Shown piece by piece: positions 36,611 through 45,564 of a DNA stretch of 64,000 nucleotides. Under the pieces are notes generated by a model. That model worked only from the letters and a program-made list of their open reading frames with translations, was not told the origin of the DNA and ran no database searches. Every line of letters starts with the position of its first letter. Positions within the stretch are counted from its first letter, which is position 1. Both the position numbers and the translations under genes were made by a program. Source of the DNA: Oscillospiraceae bacterium (GTDB lineage: Bacteria; Bacillota; Clostridia; Oscillospirales; Oscillospiraceae); assembly GCA_030625685.1 (NCBI GenBank), contig DAOUQJ010000011.1, positions 1-64,000 on the forward strand. Direction: 5' to 3'.

Positions 36611-37801
36611 TTATTGACTTTCTAATGAATTTGCTCTTTGATGAGTACGTTTCCCCATGTAAATACCAATATAAATAAGTCCACACGCAATTGCTGTCAA
36701 TGGAATTGTCAATAATATTGCAGTGCTTGCAATCAGCGCTTGAGCCATTTCTACTACAATCATTTCTCTATTTAATAATTCATTTAATGAAGAAGCATAT
36801 GTAGTCAAAATTAAAATAGTTGATAACGAACTACCAATATAAGCTAGAATCAATGTATTTGACATCGTGCCCAAAATATCGCGACCAATTGTAATGCCAC
36901 TCTTTACAAGCTTAGACATCGATATACGTTCTGCATGTCGCACCAATTCAAAAAGCGATGAAGAAATGTCCATCGCAACGTCCATCACAGCACCCAATGA
37001 ACTGACCACAATACTGCCAAATATAATTGCATTGAGATTAATAGGCTTTTCAGTCGATAAAAATGTGAGATAAATGGAATGTTCGTCTATAACTCCCGTC
37101 AACTGCAAAATATTGTCCATCAGAATTGAGAGCGACGCTGCAACTAACACGCCAAACAAACAACCCAATATTGTTGCAAGCGATTTTTGCCCCCAACCAT
37201 TGGTGATCATAATCGTCATAATGGTAATAAACACACAGGTAACCAATGTGCTAATATAAATATTTTGTCCATTCAATATCGATGGAATATACACAATAAA
37301 AATGGCTAGGCAAGTAAATACCAGAGACAACATAGTATTTAACCCTTTCAGTCGACCGAACAAAAGCAATAATACAAAGAATCCAGCAGCAAATATCAGT
37401 ATACTATCTAATCTCACATAACTGTTAAAAATCCATTCTGTTCCATATTCATCATATGGAGAATGAAATATCATGATTTTATCTCCTGGCTCTACCCATT
37501 CTTCATCTGCAAAAGAGAAAGCGTCTGTTACTTGCATCGCTAAAACAGTCTCACCTTTACGATTTCCCTCCAGCAATTCACAAGAGAAAACCTTTGTTAT
37601 ATTGGTAGCAGCATTTGTTTCGCTAAATATATCTTCTTCCTCAATAGTTTTTATCACTTCAATCACAACTGCTTTTACAGATTGATTGTCTTCGTTTTCC
37701 ATAATCTCTAAATTTTTCGAAGCATAAAGATACCCAAAATAAATATATCCAATAGATAATATAACCGTAAGCACCCAAACAATTGCTTTTTTATATTTCA
37801 T
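36611..37801 (-). CDS. YibE/F-family membrane protein (copy 1)
   Basis: 396 aa from ATG 37801 (MKYKKAIVWVLTV); the frame is open 27 codons further up but without a site. AAAGG lies about 12 nt upstream. One N-terminal helix, an extracytoplasmic domain at about 35-130 (YDEYGTEWIFNSYVRLDS), then about 7 helices with the family motifs LFGRLKGLNTMLSLVFTCLAIF, SSLGAVMDVAMDISSSLFE and SGITIGRDILGTMSNTLILAYIGSS. Family role not established; a transporter function is plausible. Operon with the NUDIX gene. A paralog lies at 47.3 kb. Confidence 0.9.
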   Translation of the reverse strand: MKYKKAIVWVLTVILSIGYIYFGYLYASKNLEIMENEDNQSVKAVVIEVIKTIEEEDIFSETNAATNITKVFSCELLEGNRKGETVLAMQVTDAFSFADEEWVEPGDKIMIFHSPYDEYGTEWIFNSYVRLDSILIFAAGFFVLLLLFGRLKGLNTMLSLVFTCLAIFIVYIPSILNGQNIYISTLVTCVFITIMTIMITNGWGQKSLATILGCLFGVLVAASLSILMDNILQLTGVIDEHSIYLTFLSTEKPINLNAIIFGSIVVSSLGAVMDVAMDISSSLFELVRHAERISMSKLVKSGITIGRDILGTMSNTLILAYIGSSLSTILILTTYASSLNELLNREMIVVEMAQALIASTAILLTIPLTAIACGLIYIGIYMGKRTHQRANSLESQ

Positions 37802-37974
37802 TTCAAATTCTACCTTTCGTTTATTAAGACGAAAATCAGACTGTATGATCAAAATATCTTCATTGAATAAACTGATCCACATTTAATTAAACAACTAATC
37901 TCTCACTTTAATAGAAAAATAATCTATTTACAATGGAAGATATTATATAATAAAGATCAATACTTTGCAAGTAA

Positions 37975-38009
37975 GCTGCTCTTTCAATCCTATACGTTGA
38001 AAGAGCAGC
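37975..38009. terminator. Strong hairpin after the tro operon
   Basis: GCTGCTCTTTCAA / TTGAAAGAGCAGC, 13-bp stem and 9-nt loop, 29 bp past the troD stop. T-run is poor, so terminator function is likely but not certain. Confidence 0.55.
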
Positions 38010-38037
38010 CATACTACTTTTAATTCAATTATAAAAA

Positions 38038-39153
38038 CTAACCAAATATTTTTTTTATAATCACATCTCGTGCTTCTTGCCCATATTCGGTTGGTATGAG
38101 CACATCACTTTTTATTTGCACTTTTTGTTCTTCTATTAAATGTTGCATCATTTGATTCGTTTTCTTTTTATCCCACCCAAGATGTTCGTATATTGTTGCT
38201 ATCCCATTTTCCTCGTGCATATCAGAATCATTCATATGGTTGCATATATGCAGCAGCATTGTGTCTTTAGAAAACTCAGTTTTCTGTTGATTTTTCCGAA
38301 TTAAAATGCTAATTAGCCCCCGCTTTGGAGCAAAAACAAACACAACTAAAAATATAAAACCTGTCATCACAGCCATACTACCTGCTATAGAGACATCAAA
38401 GTACAAAGAAAAATAGAATCCTAGTATTGCACTCAATGCACCAAAACCACCACTTAATAACAACATTTTCTTCAAATCATCCACAAGTAAATACGCTGTA
38501 ATTGGCGGACCTATCATAAATGCAACAACAAGAATTGAACCAACTGCTTCAAAAGAACCAACTGTTGTGAGTGATACCATTGTCATCAAAATATAGTGAA
38601 CAATTGTCGGAGAGATTCCCAACACTGCTGCATGCATAGGGTCAAAAGTGACCAATTTGAATTCTTTGAAAAATAATGATATGAGAAGTAAATTGATCAG
38701 CAATAAGATACCATTTAGATATATTGCTTTGGCTCCAATATCAACACCAAATAGAATCATTCTATTAAAAGGTGCAAATGCCAATTCTCCCAGTAACACT
38801 GCGTCTGTATCTAAGTGAACTGAACCTGCATACCGCGTAATTAGAATAATTGCTATTGAAAACAATAATGGAAAAACTATCCCAATAGCAGAATCTTCAG
38901 AAACAAACTTCATTTTTGTCAATAACTCAATCAGCCATACAGTTACGACCCCTATAATGGTTGCACCTACAATTAATAATGGCGAATTCAAATCTTGAGT
39001 TAAAAAGAACGCCAATACAATTCCTAATAGGATTGTATGTGTAATGGAATCTGACACCATAGACATCTTTCGCAAGACAAGAAACACACCAGGCAAAGCA
39101 CATGACACAGATACAAGTACAGCAACAAAAATAATTTCAGCCGTGGGTGTCAT
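38038..39153 (-). CDS. troD: Metal ABC transporter permease TroD-like, with C-terminal winged-helix extension
   Basis: 371 aa. ABC-3 family permease with about 9 helices (ALPGVFLVLRKMSMVSDSITHTILLG, FDPMHAAVLGISPTIVHYILMTMVSLTTVGSFEAVGSILVVAFMIGPP). The last about 85 residues form a soluble tail with winged-helix character (MLLHICNHMNDSD, LGWDKKKTNQMMQHLIEEQKV, LIPTEYGQEARD). Treponema TroD has a similar extra length, and in Chlamydia a permease of this family is fused to a DtxR-like regulator, so the tail may be regulatory. Overlaps troC by 4 nt (ATGA). Part of a Mn/Zn importer. Confidence 0.92.
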   Translation of the reverse strand: MTPTAEIIFVAVLVSVSCALPGVFLVLRKMSMVSDSITHTILLGIVLAFFLTQDLNSPLLIVGATIIGVVTVWLIELLTKMKFVSEDSAIGIVFPLLFSIAIILITRYAGSVHLDTDAVLLGELAFAPFNRMILFGVDIGAKAIYLNGILLLINLLLISLFFKEFKLVTFDPMHAAVLGISPTIVHYILMTMVSLTTVGSFEAVGSILVVAFMIGPPITAYLLVDDLKKMLLLSGGFGALSAILGFYFSLYFDVSIAGSMAVMTGFIFLVVFVFAPKRGLISILIRKNQQKTEFSKDTMLLHICNHMNDSDMHEENGIATIYEHLGWDKKKTNQMMQHLIEEQKVQIKSDVLIPTEYGQEARDVIIKKIFG

Positions 39154-40064
39154 GATATCCCGCCTTTCTTTTCTGTTTTTAATTTGATGTTATTTTTCCT
39201 ATGTCGAAAGACAGCATAAACAATTCCTTGTTCCGGTGCAAACAAAAGACTAAAAACTGCAATCGCAGAAATCAATATAACAATAACAGGTCCAGTCGGC
39301 AGTCCAGGTGATAACGAGCTAATTAATGTGCCACCAACTCCAGATATAGCCCCAAATGTCGCTGCCAAGGTAACCATCGTCCACAGATGATTCACCCATT
39401 GCCGCGCTGCAACAGCAGGAGCAATGAGCATTGCACTCATCAAAATTACACCAACGGTTTGCAGTCCAATAATGATTGCTAAAACAATAAGAGACGACAA
39501 AAGAAGATTCATCTTTCCTGTAGGAAAGCCTAATATATTAAAAAAAGCTGGGTCAAAGGAAAAAAGCTTCAATTCTTTCCAAAAAAGCAATACAACAAAC
39601 AATAGTATTACACAACATACACCCATTAAGATGACATCACGTTGCATTAATGTAGAAGCCTGCCCATAAATAAAACGATTTAACCCAGCCTGATTGGCAT
39701 TCGGCTGTTTCTGAACATATGTCAGTAACACAAGTCCAAACCCGAAAAAGACTGACATAACCAAAGCAAGCGCACTATCAAATTTAATTCGGGAATGTTT
39801 CACAATACTTATCATAAAAAAAGTTGCCATAAGTCCTGACATCAGTGCACCAAACAAAAGTATTTCTGTATGCTTACTACCCGTGAGTAAAAATGCCATA
39901 ACGACACCTGGAAGCGCTGCATGTGAAACACCATCCCCAATCAAGCTTTGCTTTCTTAGAACTGCAAAACTTCCTAACACACCACTAATTACACCTAAAA
40001 GACAAGAGCCGAGCGCTACAGTTTGAAAGGTGTAATCACTTAGTAGAATCATGATTTTCTCCAC
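39150..40064 (-). CDS. troC: Metal ABC transporter permease TroC-like
   Basis: 304 aa from GTG 40064, overlapping the ATPase stop (TAGTG) with AAAGGTG upstream; ATG 40052 (MILLSDYTFQT) with GGAG before it is an equally good alternative. ABC-3 permease with about 8-9 helices: GVISGVLGSFAVLRKQSLIGDGVSHAALPGV, FDPAFFNILGFPTGKMN, QTVGVILMSAMLIAPAVAARQW. Forms the membrane channel with TroD for Mn2+/Zn2+ (or Fe2+) uptake. Confidence 0.93.
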   Translation of the reverse strand: MEKIMILLSDYTFQTVALGSCLLGVISGVLGSFAVLRKQSLIGDGVSHAALPGVVMAFLLTGSKHTEILLFGALMSGLMATFFMISIVKHSRIKFDSALALVMSVFFGFGLVLLTYVQKQPNANQAGLNRFIYGQASTLMQRDVILMGVCCVILLFVVLLFWKELKLFSFDPAFFNILGFPTGKMNLLLSSLIVLAIIIGLQTVGVILMSAMLIAPAVAARQWVNHLWTMVTLAATFGAISGVGGTLISSLSPGLPTGPVIVILISAIAVFSLLFAPEQGIVYAVFRHRKNNIKLKTEKKGGIS

Positions 40065-40807
40065 TATATCGCACCTTTCAGAAATAATCCATTTCCACCA
40101 TATGCCTTGTGTAGATTCTTTTCAGAATACACTTCCTCAACCGGACCATTTACTATAACTTCTTTATTTATCATGGTAACCCAATCAAAGTATTGTTTCA
40201 CTGTTTGCAAATCATGATGAACCACGACAATCGTCTTTCCTTGATTTTTCAACTCTTTCATAACATCAACAATAGATTTTTCCGTTTGTGCATCAACCCC
40301 TTTGAATGGTTCATCCATAAAATAGATTTCTGCATGTTGTATTAGAGCACGAGCTAAAAATACACGTTGTTGTTGACCTCCTGAAAGCTGGCTTATCTGC
40401 CGTGTTGCAAATTTGCGCATCCCTACCTTCTCCAGTGTTTCAAGTGCTAAAGTTCGTTCCGATTTACCTGGTCGTTTCAGCCATCCAAGATGGCCATAAC
40501 GCCCCATCATCACTACATCAATCACAGTCACAGGAAAATCCCAATCTACGCTACCACTTTGAGGTACATATCCTATCATGTTTTTCAGAGCATCTTTCTC
40601 TTCAATTTCAAATTCAACTACTCCAGTAATCGGTTTAACAAGCCCCAACATGGCTTTAATTAACGTTGTTTTCCCTGCACCGTTTGGTCCGATTATAGCT
40701 ACCAATTTCCCCTTGGGAATTGACAATTCAATATCCCACAAAACTGGCTTAACGTCATATGTGACCGTTAAATCGTGCACTTTTACTGCAATTTTATGAT
40801 CACTCAT
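40064..40807 (-). CDS. troB: Metal ABC transporter ATP-binding protein TroB-like
   Basis: 247 aa. Walker A GPNGAGKTT, Q-loop YVPQSGSVDWDFPVTVIDVVMMGRYG (typical of the Mn/Zn ABC-3 family), signature LSGGQQQR, Walker B IYFMDEPFKGVD, H-loop VVHHDL. Starts 15 bp after troA with AGAGAGGG before the ATG, and its stop overlaps the troC start by 1 nt. Powers the metal importer. Confidence 0.96.
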   Translation of the reverse strand: MSDHKIAVKVHDLTVTYDVKPVLWDIELSIPKGKLVAIIGPNGAGKTTLIKAMLGLVKPITGVVEFEIEEKDALKNMIGYVPQSGSVDWDFPVTVIDVVMMGRYGHLGWLKRPGKSERTLALETLEKVGMRKFATRQISQLSGGQQQRVFLARALIQHAEIYFMDEPFKGVDAQTEKSIVDVMKELKNQGKTIVVVHHDLQTVKQYFDWVTMINKEVIVNGPVEEVYSEKNLHKAYGGNGLFLKGAI

Positions 40808-40822
40808 TGTTGTACCCTCTCT

Positions 40823-41776
40823 TTATTTTAGTGCATCTACAATTGTATCTATATTCTCTTTGAATGTTGCAATATATGTGTCATGTTTAGATGCGGCATC
40901 ACCCAAGGAATCAGAATATAACTCACCACCAATCTCAACTTCAAAGCCTTTCGCACTGACAGCTTCCTTTAAAGCTTGAATATTCTTAGGTGGTACTGAT
41001 GACTCAACGAAAACGGCCTTAATTTGATGATCCGCTATAAACGACGCCAAATGACTTACATCAGCTGTGCCTGCTTCTGAAGCAGTGCTAATACCTTGCA
41101 AACCCTTTACTTCAAAGTCGTAGGCATTTCCAAAATATCGAAACGCATCATGAGCTGTGATCAATATGCGCTGGTTTTCACTAACTTCTGCTACTCTGGA
41201 GTTAATATACTGTTCCAACTCTTCAAGTTCTAATAAATAATTCTCCAGATTTTTCGTATATACTTCTGCATTTTCCATATCTATTTCTGATAAGCGACTA
41301 GCTACGTGTTTTGCAGCTTCTTTCCACAATGAAACATCAAACCAAATATGTGGATCATGAATTTCTGGATTTTCTTCATCAGCCAATAGTAAATCTGTTT
41401 TTAAACCTTTTTCGATAGAAATGATGCTTTTTCCTTGTTGCTCTAAAGAAGCAAATACTTCAGCCATTTTACCTTCAAGATGCAATCCATTATATACAAC
41501 TATATCTGCTTCCTGCATTTTAGATACATCACCTGAGCTGGCTTGATATAAATGTGGGTCGATACCAGGCCCCATCAGCCCTGTAACTTCCACTTTGTCA
41601 CCACCAATCTCACGAACCAAATCATAAAGCATTGTAGTCGTAGTGACAATATTCTTTGTCCCGTCTGTTTTTGTTTCATTCGCTTGATTACATCCCGTAA
41701 GTATACTACCCAAACACAAAATCATCATTAAGCAAGCACTAAGTGCAAAAATACTATTCTTTATAATATACTTCAT
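40823..41776 (-). CDS. troA: Metal-binding lipoprotein TroA-like (ABC substrate-binding)
   Basis: 317 aa from ATG 41776 (AGGGAG upstream); the longer frame to 41821 would overlap the regulator gene and misses the signal peptide. Lipobox SILTGC. Cluster A-I metal-binding protein: ligand positions in GIDPHLYQ, DPHIWFDV, TAHDAFRYFG and the late GGELYSDSLGD. ITAHDAFRYFGNAYDFEVKG and VESSVPPKNIQAL resemble Treponema TroA more than ZnuA (no His-rich loop), so Mn2+ or Zn2+ is the likely cargo. Confidence 0.94.
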   Translation of the reverse strand: MKYIIKNSIFALSACLMMILCLGSILTGCNQANETKTDGTKNIVTTTTMLYDLVREIGGDKVEVTGLMGPGIDPHLYQASSGDVSKMQEADIVVYNGLHLEGKMAEVFASLEQQGKSIISIEKGLKTDLLLADEENPEIHDPHIWFDVSLWKEAAKHVASRLSEIDMENAEVYTKNLENYLLELEELEQYINSRVAEVSENQRILITAHDAFRYFGNAYDFEVKGLQGISTASEAGTADVSHLASFIADHQIKAVFVESSVPPKNIQALKEAVSAKGFEVEIGGELYSDSLGDAASKHDTYIATFKENIDTIVDALK

Positions 41777-41790
41777 AATAAGTAATCTCC

Positions 41791-42441
41791 CTATCTTCTT
41801 TTTTCCACATATATTTGACATGCGGCTTTATAGCTAATTCTTATTGATTTCTCTTTTTGTAATACCTCAACTGAACCCTCATATTCCTCTTTTTCTTTAA
41901 TCTTTATATACTCACCGATTATAATGCCACTTCGTTCTAAATAGTCCAATAAGTCTCCATCTTCTTCCACTCGAACTAAAAGAGCAATATCTCCAACCTT
42001 TAAGTCAGTCATCTTCACTAATTGTGTATTTTCAAATAACTCTCCGTTTTTCGGAATAATTGATCCATGGGGACAAGTTTCTGGAAAGTTCAAAAAAGCT
42101 TCTAAACGGTCTATCATTCTCTCTGGTGCAACATGTTCTAATAAATGAGCATCCTCATGCGCTTCTCTCCATGAATATCCCAAATAACGTATCAGAAATA
42201 CCTCCCATAGCCTATGGCTTCGCAAAAGTTTAATGCAAATAACGCCCCCTATTGAAGTAAGTTTGGATCCTTTATATGCCTCATACTCAATAAAGCCCTG
42301 CTTCTGTAGTTTCGACAACATTTCTGTAACAGAAGACGGAGCTATTCCCAATTTTTCACATATTACCTTATTAGAAACAGGTCTTTCCAATCCGTTTTCT
42401 TCGTAAATCACTTTCAAGTAATCTTCTTTATTAGATGTCAA
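41791..42441 (-). CDS. DtxR/MntR-family metal-dependent repressor
   Basis: 216 aa from TTG 42441, with AGAGGG 6 nt before it. N-terminal winged HTH (KEDYLKVIYEENG, KLGIAPSSVTEMLSKLQKQGFIEYEAYKG), dimer/metal domain with LLRSHRLWEVFL and HEDAHLLEHVAPERMIDRLE, and a C-terminal FeoA/SH3-like domain (TDLKVGDIALLVRVEEDGDLLDYL). First gene of the tro operon; represses it when metal is bound, by family knowledge (TroR/MntR/IdeR type). It may also act at the DtxR-like box before feoA, the only such regulator seen in this window. Confidence 0.92.
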   Translation of the reverse strand: MTSNKEDYLKVIYEENGLERPVSNKVICEKLGIAPSSVTEMLSKLQKQGFIEYEAYKGSKLTSIGGVICIKLLRSHRLWEVFLIRYLGYSWREAHEDAHLLEHVAPERMIDRLEAFLNFPETCPHGSIIPKNGELFENTQLVKMTDLKVGDIALLVRVEEDGDLLDYLERSGIIIGEYIKIKEKEEYEGSVEVLQKEKSIRISYKAACQIYVEKRR

Positions 42442-42463
42442 ATTAAACCCTCTTTTCTGTATG

Positions 42464-42492
42464 CCTAATTTTTAATTATAATACACCTAATT
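42464..42492 (-). promoter_or_regulatory. tro operon -10 box flanked by direct repeats
   Basis: CCTAATT occurs at 42464-42470 and 42486-42492 (22 bp apart, two helical turns) around the minus-strand TATAAT (42475-42480). No good -35 at 17 nt. The repeats are candidate sites for the DtxR-family regulator. Confidence 0.45.
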
Positions 42493-42674
42493 CAAGTAGA
42501 TTGCAACACCTTAACGCATTTACAGAAATTTTCTCATAACATATATATGTTAGAATTGTTCATTCGTTCACATGATAGACGTTACTCTTTCTCATAATGT
42601 TTCTAGTAATTATGCATAAATATTGATAATTAGTAAAATATAGAAATAAAGATTATTAAATAGGAGGAATTCCA

Positions 42675-43493
42675 TTGCACATCAAATTATATCGTCAACT
42701 TATTATGATATTTTTAATTGGGATTTGCATAGCATCAGGTTTTATACTTTTTAAAGATGACCTTGATGTAACAATTCAAGAAACTATGTCTATCGAAACA
42801 GTTTCATCGTCTACAACTGATTGGGGACTTTCTTTTCAAACCGAGGGTGATGCACCCGTCGGGAACATGAGTATATCAGATTTGAATAATTTTGACGCCT
42901 ATTACCTTGGTAACACAGATGAAAAAAAGATATACTTAACTTTTGATTGTGGTTTCGAGAATGGGAATACAGAAGCAATTCTCGATGGTTTGAAAAAACA
43001 CAATGCCCCTGCAACCTTTTTTATTGTGGGTAACATGATTGAAACAGCACCTGAAATAGTTCAAAGAATGGTTTTAGATGGACATATTGTTGGTAATCAC
43101 ACTTACCATCACCCAGATATGTCACAAATCTCTGATCAGGCTGCATTTGAAAATGAATTAAATGAACTTGAATCTAAATTTTTTGAACTAACACAAACTA
43201 AAATGCCAAAGTTTTATAGACCACCTCAAGGAAAATTCAGCCAAGAAAACCTAAAACAAGCCAAAACACTTGGTTACAAAACAGTTTTTTGGAGTCTCGC
43301 TTATGTCGATTGGTACAATGACAACCAACCAACTCCAACCGAAGCATTTGACAAGCTCATTCCACGTATTCACAATGGTGCAATCGTCCTTCTTCATACC
43401 ACATCCGAAACCAATGCTGATATCATTGACACGCTCTTGACTAAATGGGAGGATTTAGGTTACTCTTTTGCTTCACTTGAAGAGTTACCTTGA
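42675..43493 (+). CDS. pdaA: PdaA-like polysaccharide deacetylase (delta-lactam formation in spore cortex)
   Basis: 272 aa from TTG 42675, set by TAGGAGGAATTCCA. N-terminal membrane anchor/signal (about 7-25), then a NodB domain: motif 1 LTFDCGFENGNT, motif 2 GNHTYHHPDM (zinc His), motif 3 RPPQGKFS, VFWSLAYVDWYNDNQP, and LLHTTS. These blocks line up with B. subtilis PdaA, which removes N-acetyl from MurNAc so that muramic-delta-lactam forms in the spore cortex. Motif 1 has Cys where most NodB enzymes have a second Asp (PdaA has Asn). Suggests a spore former, though this alone is not proof. Confidence 0.88.
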   Translation: MHIKLYRQLIMIFLIGICIASGFILFKDDLDVTIQETMSIETVSSSTTDWGLSFQTEGDAPVGNMSISDLNNFDAYYLGNTDEKKIYLTFDCGFENGNTEAILDGLKKHNAPATFFIVGNMIETAPEIVQRMVLDGHIVGNHTYHHPDMSQISDQAAFENELNELESKFFELTQTKMPKFYRPPQGKFSQENLKQAKTLGYKTVFWSLAYVDWYNDNQPTPTEAFDKLIPRIHNGAIVLLHTTSETNADIIDTLLTKWEDLGYSFASLEELP

Positions 43494-43511
43494 TTTGACG
43501 CATAAATGCTT

Positions 43512-43560
43512 ATGCACTGAATTGCAAATCTTATTGTAATTCAGTGCATGTTTCTATTTT
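43512..43560 (+). terminator. Terminator after pdaA-like gene
   Basis: ATGCACTGAATT / AATTCAGTGCAT, then GTTTCTATTTTTTTC. Confidence 0.8.
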
Positions 43561-43706
43561 TTTCATTTCTAACTAATTACTTTACATAGTTTTGCTTTTA
43601 TATTTGTATAAATCTTTGTAACACGCTAAAATATATAATTTTTTAGGAAAATATGTTAATATATTAATATGTAAATTATTGAAAAGAAAGGCTGGTGTAC
43701 CTCTGT

Positions 43707-44648
43707 ATGTCTACATACAAATACATCTATGGTCCAGTGCCTTCCAGAAGAATGGGAAGTTCCCTTGGAATTAGCCCTATCCCAGAAAAAATGTGCAATT
43801 ATAGTTGTATCTACTGCCAACTTGGTAGAACAAACAAAATGTCGAACAGAAGAGACGAATTTTTTCCTTTGAAAGAAATTCTGGATGAAGTAAAACAGTA
43901 TAAACTGGATAACATAAATTTTGATGTTATTACTATTGTGGGTGAAGGGGAACCCACCCTTTACTCACGCTTAAAAGACTTAATTAAGGGAATTCAATCT
44001 ATCTTTAATAAACCTGTTGCTGTGATAACAAATGGTGCTCTTATATGTGATCCAAATGTGCGCAATGAATTGATGTCAGCTGATATTGTTTTACCTTCTC
44101 TAGATGCGTACAATGAAGATATGTTTAAAAAAATCAATCGCCCTTCTAGAGATTTGCACTTTGATGATATCATACATGGTCTCATTGATTTCTCAAACGA
44201 ATACCAAGGTCAGCTTATGTTAGAAATCATGTTGATTGCAGATATGAACAGCGAAAAAGAAGATATTGACAATTTTCATGCTTTGCTTAATAAAATTAAG
44301 TATGACAGGATCTATATCAACACTGTGGTCAGACCTCCAGCCGAGTCCGGCGTAAAATCAGTAAATCGCGAAACCATCCTTTACGCTGTAGAAAAACTCA
44401 ATGGCATTTCAGTTGATGAACTTGCTGACGGATCATTCTACAGCGATATTACTGATCATTATGAATCTGTGCTTAGCATTTGTAGTAGACACCCAATGAG
44501 CACCTTTGAATTAAATGAATTTCTCAAATCACGCAATATGGATGAACCTCAAATTGCCAACTTGTATGACAAACTCAGTAAAGATGAGAGGGTTGATGTA
44601 ATTGATTACAAAGGATATGTTACATATAGAGCTTTAAAAGATTTCTAA
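43707..44648 (+). CDS. Radical SAM protein (COG0731 type)
   Basis: 313 aa from ATG 43707 (MSTYKYIYGPVPSRRMGSSLGI, the usual family N-terminus); a GTG at 43695 sits too close to the AAAGG. Radical SAM core: CNYSCIYCQLG (CxxxCxxC), ITIVGEGEPTLYSRL, VITNGAL and PSLDAYNEDMFKKINRP. The C-terminal about 80 residues form a small helical/winged domain (MSTFELNEFLKSRNMDEPQIANLYDKL). Family members are called Fe-S oxidoreductases; the reaction is unknown. Confidence 0.88.
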   Translation: MSTYKYIYGPVPSRRMGSSLGISPIPEKMCNYSCIYCQLGRTNKMSNRRDEFFPLKEILDEVKQYKLDNINFDVITIVGEGEPTLYSRLKDLIKGIQSIFNKPVAVITNGALICDPNVRNELMSADIVLPSLDAYNEDMFKKINRPSRDLHFDDIIHGLIDFSNEYQGQLMLEIMLIADMNSEKEDIDNFHALLNKIKYDRIYINTVVRPPAESGVKSVNRETILYAVEKLNGISVDELADGSFYSDITDHYESVLSICSRHPMSTFELNEFLKSRNMDEPQIANLYDKLSKDERVDVIDYKGYVTYRALKDF

Positions 44649-44826
44649 AACCATCAAATATAACGTTATTTGATAGAATAATAAAAACTATGAAACCAAT
44701 CGCAAACAATCCAATTCAATTTCAGCGTTCTTCTTATTTGAACAGATTTATATTTCTTATCCTTTGGTCATGCGGATTATAATCAAAAACTGTTATAAAG
44801 ATTAATCACGAAACAATGAATTTATT

Positions 44827-44855
44827 TTGACTGTCACCACAATTCCTGTTACAAT
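44827..44855 (+). promoter_or_regulatory. Promoter of rubrerythrin gene
   Basis: TTGACT (44827-44832), 17-nt spacer, extended -10 TGTTACAAT ending at 44855. Confidence 0.75.
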
Positions 44856-44861
44856 AAATAA

Positions 44862-44886
44862 AATTACTTAAGTATACTTAGTAATT
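44862..44886 (+). promoter_or_regulatory. 25-bp nested palindrome in rubrerythrin leader
   Basis: AATTACT and AGTAATT flank a core TAAGTATACTT whose centre AAGTATACTT is itself a perfect palindrome. It covers about +1 to +25 of the transcript, a likely operator (or leader hairpin). It does not match the PerR box I know. Confidence 0.5.
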
Positions 44887-44911
44887 ATCCATAGAAATGA
44901 GGAGAAAAAGC

Positions 44912-45406
44912 ATGAACGAAAATAAAACACTTGATAATTTAATGGAAGCTTTTGCTGGAGAATCCCAAGCAAACAGAAAATACTTGGCTTACGCAAAAAA
45001 AGCTGAAAAAGATGGCAACCTCAATGCTGCAAAATTATTCAAAGCTGCTTCTGATGCTGAAACAATCCACGCCTTAAAACATTTTGATGTCGCAAATAAA
45101 GTTAGTTCCACCGAAGAAAATCTTAAAGATGCAGTCGAAGGTGAAACTCATGAATATAAAGATATGTACCCTGATTTCATAAAAGTAGCTGAAGCAGAAG
45201 GCAATAAAGCAGCAGTCACTTCCTTCACCTTTGCAATGAAAGCAGAAGAAGTACATGCAAGACTATACCAAGAAGCATTGGATAACCTTGCTCAAACAGA
45301 AGAAGTTTTTTATTATCTATGCCCTGTTTGCGGTAATATTGAAAAATTTGTTCCCGAAAAATGTAGCATTTGTGGTATCCCAGGATCTAAATTCATCAAA
45401 TACTAA
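44912..45406 (+). CDS. Rubrerythrin
   Basis: 164 aa from ATG 44912 (TGAGGAGAAAAAGC). Ferritin-like four-helix domain with diiron ligands in LMEAFAGESQANRKYLAYA, DAETIHALKHF, EGETHEYKDMYP and MKAEEVHARLYQEAL, then a C-terminal rubredoxin-like knuckle CPVCGN...KCSICGIPGSKF. Shorter than classic about 190-aa rubrerythrins, matching the compact form common in anaerobes. Acts as peroxide reductase in the cytoplasm. Own promoter and terminator. Confidence 0.96.
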   Translation: MNENKTLDNLMEAFAGESQANRKYLAYAKKAEKDGNLNAAKLFKAASDAETIHALKHFDVANKVSSTEENLKDAVEGETHEYKDMYPDFIKVAEAEGNKAAVTSFTFAMKAEEVHARLYQEALDNLAQTEEVFYYLCPVCGNIEKFVPEKCSICGIPGSKFIKY

Positions 45407-45437
45407 ATGATTTATTGATTCAATAAACAAATAATAT

Positions 45438-45483
45438 AGAGCCAGAGTTAGAATTTATTATTCCAACTCTGGCTCTTTTTTTA
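45438..45483 (+). terminator. Terminator after rubrerythrin gene
   Basis: AGAGCCAGAGTT / AACTCTGGCTCT followed by TTTTTTT; 12-bp stem. Confidence 0.92.
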
Positions 45484-45564
45484 TAGCATCATATCAACGA
45501 AAATATTGTTCATCATATATCTTAATTAAATATGCAAAAATACCACTCTTATTACCAATTATTT

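Noticed and set aside
42810-42970. PdaA-like enzyme inactive because motif 1 reads FDCG
   Set aside because: PdaA of Bacillus also lacks the second Asp (FDNG), so the Cys does not by itself show loss of activity.
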